NCBI RefSeq assembly: GCF_004193775.1
Contig: NC_041010.1
Location: 44,815,562 to 44,879,561, forward strand
Source: Glycine soja
Taxonomy: Eukaryota > Streptophyta > Magnoliopsida > Fabales > Fabaceae
DNA: 64,000 nucleotides
Reading direction: 5' to 3'
Below, piece after piece: positions 24,275 through 34,870 of this stretch (its first letter is position 1; each line of letters opens with the position of its first letter). The translations under genes and the position numbers were made by a program. Under the pieces are notes generated by a model. The model had not been told where the DNA came from and made no database searches. It saw only the letters and a list, made by a program, of their open reading frames with translations.

Positions 24275-27200
24275 TCAAGTGGCCTTCTTTTTTCCAAGCA
24301 TTAAGCTCAAAGAATATGTGTTTCCCTTCTGTTCAGCAGCTTCTACTCGACTTTTGCCAATCTACAGAGTCATTTGTACAAGGTATCAGTATGTTACAAA
24401 CAGGTAGTTTGATCGATGTCCAGTAGTATAATAAACCAAAAAAGTCGTAAAGAGTGACAAAATGCATATTATTGAGATGGAAAATACCTTGTCCATGACC
24501 CAATAACCAATAGTTGGCATGTACTGAACGAGATACATGACAGTAAGCACAGGCTGCACTCAAAGGATTTAAGGATTAAAGTTGCAATCTGGAAATTATA
24601 GTTCATACTAATTGAAAGAATTAACAACAATATCCTCACCATAAAGAGTGCACACTGCACAATACGCATGCAAGAAAATTAGCCATCTATCATTAGAAGC
24701 CAAAGATGCAACAGAATTTCAAATTAATGAAAACATTCAATCTTCTGGGTCGAGTGAACAAAAACTCTCGGGATCCCATAAAGTAAAGCAGGAACAAATA
24801 CTCCCAGCATCATACTCAATTCCACAATGTTACTAATTAATAAGAAACCATTATCTTGCCAATTACACAGTTATCCAGAGGATTGCACGAACAAAGTAAC
24901 ACACTATCAGAGTAACACATTTAATGATATATTGTAAGGACAATGTTTTATCTCAACGAACATTGAACATGCACTTGTCTAATAGGAAAAGAAAGTAACG
25001 TGTATGAGCAGGTAACATAAAAAGGGATCAGGTAAACCTTAAAGGTAACTGAAAGCAAGTATTAAGCAGATTCACTGCATGAAATACAGAGAATCTATGG
25101 AGGCACAAACATTGAAAATGGCAGTGTATTTAAACAGAAGTAAATTGCTAATATCAATGCTTTTACCTGATATGATATCCAAGCTTCCTTTAAGCCATGC
25201 GTTGCAGCAATAATAGTCAGCTCTGCACACCTTTCAGATGGCACACGCTTCTGTGGAGACAGAATTTTACATGGATGAAACAAACTTTCAATGATTCAAA
25301 CGATGTATCCAGTGCAAAACCACATGGCACGAGTTCAGGTGGAAAATAGTAAAAACTAACAAGCAAATCAAAACGAAGGGAAGAGGATACTGTATAATCC
25401 AAGTTTTGCTCTATGCTGCTTCTTTTCAATATATATCTCATTTTCTTTTCAAAATAACATTACATATTTTGCATATTCGTAGTTCTGGTTTCATTTAGCA
25501 AACATGACATCAGCAAGCCATATTCATAGTTTTAAAATAACAATTCAATATGTGCCTACTATATATCAAAAGAAAAATAAGTCGTGAAATTACATTCATC
25601 AGCTTTGGCTAAAAAAAGTACAATTAAAACAATTTTCTTCATTCTTGCAAAGCATGCATCTATAAACTTAGAAAATGGTAATGTATCTTGATTTATCACC
25701 CTCAGAGAATTAGAAGTTTCTAAAGATACCTGTACTACGTATTATGGTGGGAAGAAAGTAAAGAAAAAATACACTCAAGTTTTGTCTTTCTTTACAGTAG
25801 TAATGGATGACGAATTAGCAAATACACAAACCTCAGATGGAACCCTTGATCCAGCGTTATTTGATGTTGCTATTGGACCAGGACAGATCACAGTTACCTG
25901 GATTCCTTTCTGACAGAGCTGTCACCATTAAATGATTAGTACTGCATGATAATTAGAACAAAATAGCATCCCTTGTACCCATTTTTTCTTCTCATTGGAC
26001 GAAAATTACTGCATTTTATCTTCCAGTTATGCACTACAATATGGTTTATCATGGTAAATAGCAGCCCTTCTACAGAAGATAATATACACAGTCTACATAC
26101 CTCTGAGCAGCGGTATGGAAGTAACCATTGAGTGCATATTTAGAAGCAGAGTATACAGCCTGACCTGGGGCAGGTGCCTTTGCTGCTGCACTACTCATCT
26201 GATAGTAAATGAAAATACAAAAGATTATCAATTTATGAATGGGAAAGGGGTTAAAAGCAATATTGAATAAGTTCTCCAAAATTACGTGCATTAGTTATTA
26301 GCATAGCCATTAATGCAAAAACATTAAACACGTCAATATAATTTTACCAAACAGTTAAAATTATGATGGTCCATTTAAGGATAATATGTAACTGAAAAGC
26401 GGATTAGTGACTACTTTTCTTTTTTGTTGCATTTGTTTTGATTAAATAAACCAATGCAGTCATAAACATCTGCCTGCAAGCTCCACCTGCTGTAGTTTCT
26501 AACCACTTAGCGTGTGTTTGGTTTGTAGTTGGTGCACTTTCCAAAGCACCCAAACATGAAAGGAAGAAATCCATGGATTTCCGTTCAACATGAAAATAAT
26601 AGTGAAAACAAACACACACTTAATATACTATTGCCATCCAGATTCCATAACCAGAATAAGATATTATCAAAGAATTCCTGCATACCACCACAAAATGACC
26701 ATGCCCCCTCTTCAACATGAAAGGTGCCAAGAGCTTTGTAAGAGTTATTGTTCCCAGAACATTGACATCAAATGTAGCCTAATCATCAGCAGAAAAGTGT
26801 AATATAAAACTTCAGATGACTACTTTACAGTTTTGAAAGATGACTAAAAAGGGGTTAAAAACAAATTTTAAAGTAAAGCCTTGGTAAATATGTAGCAGGA
26901 GTAAGAGCCTCCTTTGTGAGATACCTTAAGACCTTCCTCGGTTACATCTAAAATTGATGTTTTCTGCAAAACAAAATAAAACAATCAGTTCATGATACCA
27001 TTAATCTAATAAATATATGAAAATAAATAATCATTAAAACAGATAGGTGAATAGAAATTTCATCAACTCTCATCAAAGCATCATCACTATATTATACCGG
27101 CATTAAATGATAAGCAAGCATCAATCCAATGGCATTTTCTCAGTGCTGGTGTTCAGTTAATATAGATAGTTGCTACAAGTACGCTGACATGCATGCTCAC

Positions 27201-28836
27201 CAGTGAAAGTAATCACCTTTGAAGTAGGAATTTCTGCTGATGAAATGTTTCTAAACTCATAAAACCACCGAAACAGACACACACACATGCCCTGTACAAT
27301 GAATTAGTGACTAATAATGTTGTTCATAAATTCTATTTCCAAATTAAAGGAGGGAAGTCAACCTCTATTTCCTCTTGTTTTACACTAATAGGTGTAGCTT
27401 TTAACATAACCATATAGAATGATTGCTTTCCTGGTGCAATTTCTGATTAATGAAATCAATCAAACCATTAGATAAAGCAATCAGTCACTTACAGGACGCT
27501 CAAAAGCTGCATTATGGATCATGTAATCAACCCCAGAATCTGGAAAAAAGGATTCTGCTTTCTCAACAGCTATCCAAAGAGAATCCTCTCCAGACGATAA
27601 ATCCAATGGTAAAATCTTGACTTCATCAGGTGCATGTTTACCTGGTGGTGTGCAAACCGCATATTAATAGAGCATGGCATGTGTCTATTTTCATTATTTG
27701 TATAGAATATAATAAGTAATTTAGACCTCACATGTAGCTGCCAGTAATTTAACATACCTTTCAGCTGTGTCCTTACTCGGTTTAGCTCAACTTCATTCCT
27801 TGCAGAGATTATAAGCTTGGCCCCTAAACTTGCAAGCTGTTTAGCCAAAATCTCCCCTTCATATACATCATTGAAGAAACATAAAAGAAGAAGAAGGAAT
27901 CAGTTATGCAAGCAAAATTAGTTACAAAAAGTAAAAGATTCTGGCTGTTTAAAGGAATACTTCTATATTGTAGAGAAGAATTTAACCCTGAAATAATAAA
28001 ATACTAAAATACTTTAAAACAGGTATTGTAAGGCATTGAAGATTAGAGGAGTGCTGGTAATACACTTTCTAAAAGACTTTCTACTATCGGTTAAAAATTA
28101 TTGAAAACAACAAAACTAAGAGAAAGACTCATTAAATGAAAAATGATACTACTAGAATTTGTGATTTGCAATAAATTTAAACTAGTAACAGAGGGTGTGT
28201 TTAAATTTAAAAGAGTGAGTTTGAGAGTGTCTTGCTAGCATTCTCTGGCAGATTAATTAAATCAATACACCTGCTCAATGGAGAATTGAGTGCATAAAAC
28301 TGTCCTTATTAAATTAATCAGAGGTTAATTAATTTTGTTCCTTCACTGATCAACGTGATTTCCGGGTGAACTAGAATTCGAGATTGAATTTGATGTAAGT
28401 CCAATGTCGACATGAATGAATGAACCGACCCAATAGAAATAGAAGAGTGATATTAATTTTTTTATTTTATTTTAAAAAAGGTAGATTTATTGTTATACCA
28501 ATTCCACGGCTAGCACCGGTAATCCAAACAACCTGGGAGGAAATGAAACATGAAAAAAGACAAAGTCACTTATTTAAGACACGTGGAATGAAGCACTCGA
28601 ATGTGTGTGTCTCATTCATTCTTTTAGCCATATCTTCAATCTCTTGGCGTTTAGGCTGCTTCTTAGACATCAAAGTAAAATCGGCTGATGATAAATCAAA
28701 ACGAGAATTAGAATCGGAAAAAAAAAGGGTAAATGAAGAGAGAAAGTAGTGGAATGATAGTGAAAATACCATAAGCGGTGATGAACTTGTATAAAAAAAT
28801 GAAGAAAAGGAAGACGAAAATGAAGACCACCAACAT
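24275..28836 (-). CDS. DHRS7-like short-chain dehydrogenase/reductase with a damaged exon 8 junction
   Basis: A membrane-anchored NAD(P)-dependent oxidoreductase of the DHRS7/11-beta-HSD-like SDR group; substrate unknown. Minus-strand exons, in order: 28836-28770, 28684-28629, 28532-28499, 27856-27758, 27641-27493, 26963-26925, 26778-26686, 26198-26101 (or -26097), 25918-25832, 25250-25167, 24553-24488 and 24361-24275 (TGA). The N-terminus is a hydrophobic anchor (MLVVFIFVFLFFIF...) followed by ADFTLMSKK. Seen: TGASRGIG cofactor loop (46-53), HNAA, catalytic Ser182 in MSSAA, and YSASK (Tyr195/Lys199). The C-terminus ends KKKAT. With the donor at 26101, exon 8 is 98 bases and throws exon 9 out of frame; a donor 4 bases on restores it (about 320 aa). 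Intron 2 appears to use a GC donor. Whether the product folds is uncertain, and it may be an incipient pseudogene. Confidence 0.75.
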
Positions 28837-28928
28837 GGGGCTTTGCGATGCAGTACAATACAAGCTTAAGCTGTGCAGTTATTTTCTGGTTTTCGTTCGT
28901 TGCTGGGGCGTGAAATGCCTTCGCCATT

Positions 28929-30245
28929 TTTTGAACCGAAACGGAAAGGCTATTATTCACTAAGGCGATTATTTCAAAGTAGATTAGTAAACTTTTTTCG
29001 TTTGACAATGTAAACTTTTTTTTTAAAAGATACTACGTGTATCCTCAAATTAGGAGAGTTTAAAAAATGCTATAATTGCATCTCAGGAAACAAAATGTTA
29101 TGATTACATTGGAATTACTAACATTCTATAATAACTATTTTTTTTTACTAAAAATATATGTTTTTATTTATTATAAATGTCTTTAATGTAAATAAATTTT
29201 ATCCAATTTAAATAAAATTATTATATATGATTTTTTTTCTTTAAATATTTTAAGTTTTTTTTAAAAAAATTTATTGTTCTTTTTTATTTCTCCATCACTT
29301 GATTTCTTATTTTCATTTTCAATGTACTTATACTTCTTTTTTTAAAAGAAACACGTCTAGGACATTTCATTCGTAGTCATAGGAGTAATACAACGAGAAA
29401 TTTGATAGAAAAATGAGGTAGTATACAATTTTGACACCCTAGTTAATTTGTGAGTGACATGATTTGTTTGTAGTCGAACAAAATTTATCATAGAATTTGA
29501 AAAACTAGAAAAAAGATGTTTACGTTTATCAATGAGAATCTAAAAATGAGAGCAACCATTTGAGGAATGGTTTATTCTGTCCACCATAGCTTTAGCATCA
29601 ATTTCAATGTCCTTATAGTCTTATACTTTTAGGAGGTGCTTACTTGTATTTTTTAATTATTATTTATGGTTTTTATTTTTTTTAATTACAAAAATATCTC
29701 GCTTTCATTTTCTTTTATACAATTTAGTGTTTTTCCTACAAATATTTGAAAATAGAAAATAAATTAAAAAATTGAAAAATTTATAATCAAAAAGTAAAAA
29801 CAAAAAATGGAACAAAACGAAATCTTTGCATTAATGTGGTAGAAAAGATAAGAGAGGAATTTTTTTTGTTTCACATCAATAACAACAGTACTGTGAATGA
29901 CAAAATTATCTCTCTAAATATTTAACATTTGAACTCAAGATTACTAGTTAAGTCGAGAAAATTATATCTTTCATTGTTATATATATATATTGAAAATTTT
30001 AAATCATGAATTTAGCTATTACTTATTGTTATTGCTAATAATTTATTTTGTAACTGGAGGGTGGATTAGATAATGAAGGAGGCCCGAGGCAGAGAGAAGA
30101 ACAGAGTTGGGCCTAACGTGTGAAGCCCAGAAATTGGAGGAGAAGAGGGTTGTGTTTGGGTGGCGCATTATCATCCATCTAACAGAATCAAAAAGAAAAG
30201 AATAGAGAAGAGAGTGAGGTTTGGTGGTGTGGTTTTAGTGTCAAA
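28929..30245. other. Intergenic region between SDR and mtACP
   Basis: The two genes are divergently transcribed, so both promoters lie here. The sequence is AT-rich up to about 30050. A more balanced GA-rich part (30060-30245) directly precedes the ACP start and is its likely promoter/leader. No other gene or repeat was recognised. Confidence 0.45.
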
Positions 30246-31640
30246 ATGGCGGCGAGTAGAAGCACTTTACCTCTGATGAAGTACTTGAGAGTGCGCGTGG
30301 ACGCTCTTCCCCGCAACACTCCCTTGACCCTCGCTTCCAACTTGTTGATTCGCCGCTTCTCCGAAGAGGTTAGGGGTTGTTTTCTCGACAAGTCCGAGGT
30401 CACAGATCGCGTCATTTCCTGCGTCAAAAACTTCCAGAAAGTCGATCCTTCTAAGGTGAACACAGTCTCATTTTTCATTTTCATCTTTTAGGATTGCGCT
30501 TAGGCCTAATTTGTTTCTCGATCGTGTTATATTTTCAATTGTTACGAACCCTAGAAAAGCTGTTTTCTCTCACAGTCACTTATTGATGATGTTAGATTAG
30601 AATAAAGGTTTTAAAAAAGGTTTGCAATCTCGATTTCAGCTGCAACGTCAATGATGTTGGAGTGTTTAACGACCGTAATTGTGACCGTGACCACAGTCGC
30701 ATCTGTATGCAATTTCTCGCAATTTCAAGAAACCCTAGTTTAGAATCTTAGTTTGAGTAAACCACTAATTTCGTCGTGATTTCGGCTGCAACATTGATGA
30801 TGCTGGAGTGTTTTCAAACCGTAATCGGTCTCATTTGTATGCAACTTCTCGCAATATCAACGAACCGCTGCTGCATTTTAAAACCTTAGTTGAAGTATTA
30901 GAATAAACTACTAATTTCGTCCCTCGAGTATGAAGTATTACCTTCACTTTTAAATAGTCTCTAGAGTAGTAAAACAACATAAATAATACCCCAAGTACGA
31001 AAGTAATTCACATTTTTTTCCAACCCTTCATTGTTGTTGTATATCCGTTTTGGGCATTTGAAAAAATAAACGTTTGTTGCCTCTGAAATAGCAATCCAAA
31101 CACACTGTTGGCCTTAAGTTGATGTATTTTAGTACAGTTTAGGGACCAGTTTGAATGATTTTTTTTTTTAATATTTGGGGACTACTTAGCATGATTTTTA
31201 ATGCTTAGGAGTTAGGAGATTACTTACATAGTTTTTTCACTTTCGGGACTATATAGGGGACAGAGTAATACTTCAAGATAAAATTGATGGTTTATTCTAT
31301 GATGTTAGGTTTATATTTTCACTGTTTAACCCATGGACTGTTTTCCAATGTATTAAAGTTTTGACTACTTTATTGGGCTAACTTAATTTTTTGGTTTCAT
31401 TGGTTTTGAAGTTTTATATTTCTAATGTTTATTGACGTGATTCTGAGTGTTTGTATTTGACAGGTTAACCCTAATGCTCACTTCCAGAATGACCTTGGAT
31501 TGGATAGTTTAGATTCAGTAGAGATCGTGATGGCTCTTGAGGAAGAGTTTGGGTTCGAGATTCCTGATAATGAGGCAGACAAGATCAACTCCATTAAACT
31601 TGCAGTGGACTTCATTGCATCTCATCCTCAGGCAAAGTAG
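30246..31640 (+). CDS. MTACP2: Mitochondrial acyl carrier protein
   Basis: Carries growing acyl chains on a 4'-phosphopantetheine arm for mitochondrial fatty-acid synthesis (the lipoate precursor) and is also a complex I-associated subunit. Two exons (30246-30455 and 31464-31640) separated by a 1,008-base intron join to 129 codons including TAG (128 aa). The N-terminal ~38 residues are Arg-rich with no acidic residue before the VDAL segment and end at LLIRRFS, a good mitochondrial presequence and cleavage site. The ACP core follows: [20 protein letters not shown], then [11 protein letters not shown] with the phosphopantetheine serine at 85, and a C-terminus ending ASHPQAK. The FSEEVRG and DPSK blocks closely resemble Arabidopsis mtACP2, which is the basis for the symbol. 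The start is the first ATG, just before MAASRS. Confidence 0.94.
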
Positions 31641-32689
31641 TGGAATTCGTGTATAATTTTTCTTTTGTTTCTCAACATCTAGTTTAGATGACGCATCGAC
31701 ATTTTTGCTTCCAAAGTGGAACTTTGTTTTCTCATCCCTCAGAAGAGTGTTAGCTGGGGATGTGCCAGCTTCATTTGGCGGTATTGGCATCCAGAACTTC
31801 ACATTTTGTGTTCCTCCAATATTCGTGTCAATAAGAATTGTGTGTTAAATTTCCAATTATGAAATTGTGAGGTCTTGAGTTGTCCTCAGCAACGGATGCA
31901 ATATGCTATTCTCTTTTGCTCTGTTTTCTGTTATTATATCATCTGTAATAGTTTTACTCATGTTTAATCTCCATGCATCATAATTGAAGTTATACATTTA
32001 TAGTTTACTGAATGGTCCTTATGCAATGAGTTGTTTCCGTGTTAAGAAAGAACTGCTCTTTTAGAGTTCCAATCTAGCTTCAGGTGATTTATTGTTGCAT
32101 GCCATGAGTTTGTTTGAGTTACAATTTGAATTTTCATGTATCTTACACCCAAGAGTCTCAATGATGCTTGTCAAACTTGCCAGTTAGCTCAAATACAGTG
32201 GTATAAGTTTACAATTTTAGGCAGAGAAATTGAGTTGAATTGCCAAAAACTCATTTCTTCATAGGCTCGGGTGGAACTTTTAATCTTGTCCAAAATTGAG
32301 TCTCTGAGTGCGTGATTCATTCTTGACAATTGGTCTTGGGAATTTAAAAAAAAATTGTGGCAAAGGGTATATGTCAGGATGCGCTATATTCTCTGGTTTG
32401 TCAAGTGATACTAGTCATTGCATGCATTGGACATTTATATTGAGTGAATAAAAGTAATATTGATTTTTGTTGTTGTATTTTACAATTTTCTTTTGTGAAT
32501 AAGAAAATGGTATACACGATACAACTATAGATATTATAAAAGAAAAATATATGTTTTGATAAATTGTAACTGAGTGAAACAAATAACAACACTATGTAAA
32601 ATACATATTTAGACATGTACCATTCCTTTGGACAAAAAGTTTCTTGTTCAAACTATTTCACATTTTACAGAAATGAAGACTATGTAAAA
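31641..32689. other. mtACP 3' region and intergenic DNA
   Basis: The first few hundred bases are the presumed 3' UTR, with moderately balanced composition. No other coding sequence, repeat or RNA gene was recognised. Confidence 0.4.
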
Positions 32690-33010
32690 GGAAATCATTC
32701 TAGTTTCTCTCATTCATCGATTTAGGGTTGTTCATTGTGATCTAAAATCAGACATCAGTCTCTTCTCTTTACGTGATGATGATGTAGATTATCAACTCAA
32801 GATTGCAGATTTTGGATTGTCCAAGACCAAAACCGAGGAGTTTGATGCAAACTTTTGGAAGGATCAAATTAAGGCTTAAGAGGTTCATCACCTACATGTC
32901 ACTAGAATCAACCATGGGACAAATTGAAACTTCATTAGATATATGATCTCTTAGGTACATTGTAATCAATATATATGCATGGCAAATAGAAACATTGCCA
33001 TCAATCCAAT
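32690..33010 (+). pseudogene. Protein-kinase relic, plus-strand copy
   Basis: Frame-shifting pieces of a kinase catalytic domain are readable: VVHCDLK near 32725, YQLKIADFGLSK near 32790 (the DFG metal-binding loop), then RGSSPTYMSLESTMGQIE and SLDI..SLGTIVI (32880-32975), equivalent to the activation segment and helix F (GTPxYMSPE...DIWSLGC). Stops and frameshifts interrupt it, and the N-lobe is absent. The style (HCDLK, MGQIETPLDIWSLGC) fits the plant MAPKKK17-21-like group. It is non-functional. Confidence 0.75.
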
Positions 33011-33011
33011 A

Positions 33012-33430
33012 ATCATCATCTCGATTACCACACACCCAAGAGACCATGTATTCAATGGTGTTTCAATTTACTACATGACTGATTTTGGTGATACGAAAAT
33101 GGTGAATCTCTAAATTTGATCTTCCAAAAGTTAACATCAAATTCCTCGTCTTCTTAGATAATCCAAAATCTATAATCTTGAGTTGGTACTCAACACCATC
33201 CTCACATGAGGAAAAGAGAAGATGTTGCGTGCTTTAGATCACAATGAACAACACTATATTGATAATTGACAGAAATTAAGCCCTTTGAAAAGCATGCATG
33301 TGTAGACTCTGACTTGCTCCCCATGAATGGATCCCGTTTTATTAAGTCTCCAAAAACCACAAGGGGCAAACTCCAAAAGGAGATTGTAGACAAAACAACC
33401 ATCCATCGTGGTGATTAGACTCCAAATGCA
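33012..33430 (-). pseudogene. Protein-kinase relic, minus-strand copy
   Basis: Reading from 33430 downward: VYNLLLEFAPCG (hinge), a frameshifted continuation with VRVYTCML.KGL, VVHCDLK (catalytic loop), YQLKIIDFGLSKK (DFG loop), then IETPLNTWSLGCVVIEMM (helix F). It is the same kinase type as the plus-strand relic and covers slightly more of the domain. The order and the shared ends near 33010 show that the two copies lie tail to tail. Frameshifts and stops rule out a functional protein. Confidence 0.75.
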
Positions 33431-33814
33431 TTCTTATATTTACTGCATTATACTTGTAAATCATTTACTGCATTAGACCAACGTATCATGTTCACCTTAA
33501 AACATAATGATATAATAATTGTATATATTTTATTCTTGATTTTGTCTTTATTTGATTGTCTTTGCTTGATAATTATTTGAAATCAGACTTTTAGTCAAAG
33601 CGTTTGCCTTCTTTGTATGTTACATTTTTAATTTCCTTTTGATAAAAAATTCTCTTGAATCAATTCTTGCTTTAAATGTCGATACTTTTTTATGTTATAG
33701 AAAAACTTGCACTATCTTTTGCATACACAATGGGAAGCTCACTAATTTGTCATTGAATTACTTTTAATGAGAATCTCAATTTGCAGAAGCACGCTGGTTG
33801 TACATCTCTTATTA

Positions 33815-33916
33815 GGACCCTTTATTAAACACTTGTTCAAAAAATCTTTACAAAGCAAACTCGGTTCCAGAAGGTACTAGCGGTGCTTCTTTAAGAAATG
33901 CAAGTTTGAACATTAA
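33815..33916 (-). pseudogene. Kinase C-lobe fragment 1
   Basis: On the minus strand this reads MFKLAFLKEAPLVPSG and then loses frame. It corresponds to the C-lobe segment LMFKxAFLKEAPPLPSGLSP present in the fragment at 34677-34870. It has the same orientation as the minus-strand relic but lies upstream of it, so the exon order is scrambled. Confidence 0.65.
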
Positions 33917-33969
33917 ATACAATAGTTAACATTATATAATGTTAGTGTATGTTGTTGTAGGTGGTGGTG

Positions 33970-34032
33970 ATGTCCAGGGACGGACGTAGGTGGTAGTTTG
34001 GGTGCGGCCATGGTTCCCCTAACTTTAAATAA

Positions 34033-34082
<50 letters not shown>

Positions 34083-34440
34083 TATTAGAATAGTTATTTG
34101 TATTTTGGAATTAGATAATGATATATAACTGCTACGTATTTTTTTATTTTTTGTAAATTATTTTATTCTCCTTTTATAGTTATTATTGTGAAGATCATGA
34201 CATTCTTTCACCTTTTTAGATAAATATTCTATTTTTCTTTTATAGTTATACTATAGAGATAATTATATTCTTTTATCTTTTTAGACAAAATATTGGAATA
34301 TTATTTATTTTTTAATAGTATTTTCATTTTATCACTCATTTAAAGACTACAAATAATTATATGAATCATATGAATTTTACTGTTAGTCATCAACACTCCC
34401 CAGCCTGCACCCTATTATATGTGGATCTTTACTGCGCGCA
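33970..34440. mobile_element. Possible hAT-like non-autonomous element
   Basis: The words cagggacggacgtagg at 33975 resemble the CAGGGGCGGA-type terminus common in plant hAT elements. AT-rich filler with an AT microsatellite (34040-34075) follows. A matching inverted end was not clearly found; the segment near 34410-34440 (gtggatctttactg) is only a weak candidate. No target duplication was established. It lies between two related kinase C-lobe fragments. Confidence 0.3.
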
Positions 34441-34461
34441 CCAAATTACAAAGCTTTTATT

Positions 34462-34492
<31 letters not shown>

Positions 34493-34645
34493 AGATATTT
34501 AGAAGAACATTATTTGGATACTTGTGCACTAAACATATGAATATATAAAAGTTAACATATGGTTTATATATATCACGTTATTCTAAAAAGGAATGTTATA
34601 CCTAAAATGATAGATAGATATAGATCGAAGAGAAATGATTGATTC

Positions 34646-34870
34646 TCATATGTATGATTTTGCAGAAGAGAGAAAAGGATGAGGATCCTTCAAGAAACAC
34701 TTGTTCAAGAAATCTTCACAAAGAGGACTCAGCCCAGAAGGTAAAGGAGGTGCTTCTTTGAGGAATGCAAATTTGAACATCAAGTCCTTTGAGGTAGGAA
34801 TGTGGTTCCATGCCGGCAAGCCGGTGATCATCTCAATCAGCCATGATTTCTCAAAATAGCTTGTCTCTCC
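34646..34870 (-). pseudogene. Kinase C-lobe fragment 2
   Basis: The minus-strand frame gives WLIEMITGLPAWNHIPTSKD, then LMFKFAFLKEAPPLPSGLSP and LCEDFLNKCFLKDP, which is the helix F to helix I region of a plant MAPKKK-type kinase. After KDP, where the conserved RxxA/HPF segment should follow, the frame diverges to a stop at 34646. It is best read as one exon of a decayed kinase copy, the best preserved kinase piece in the region. Confidence 0.75.
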
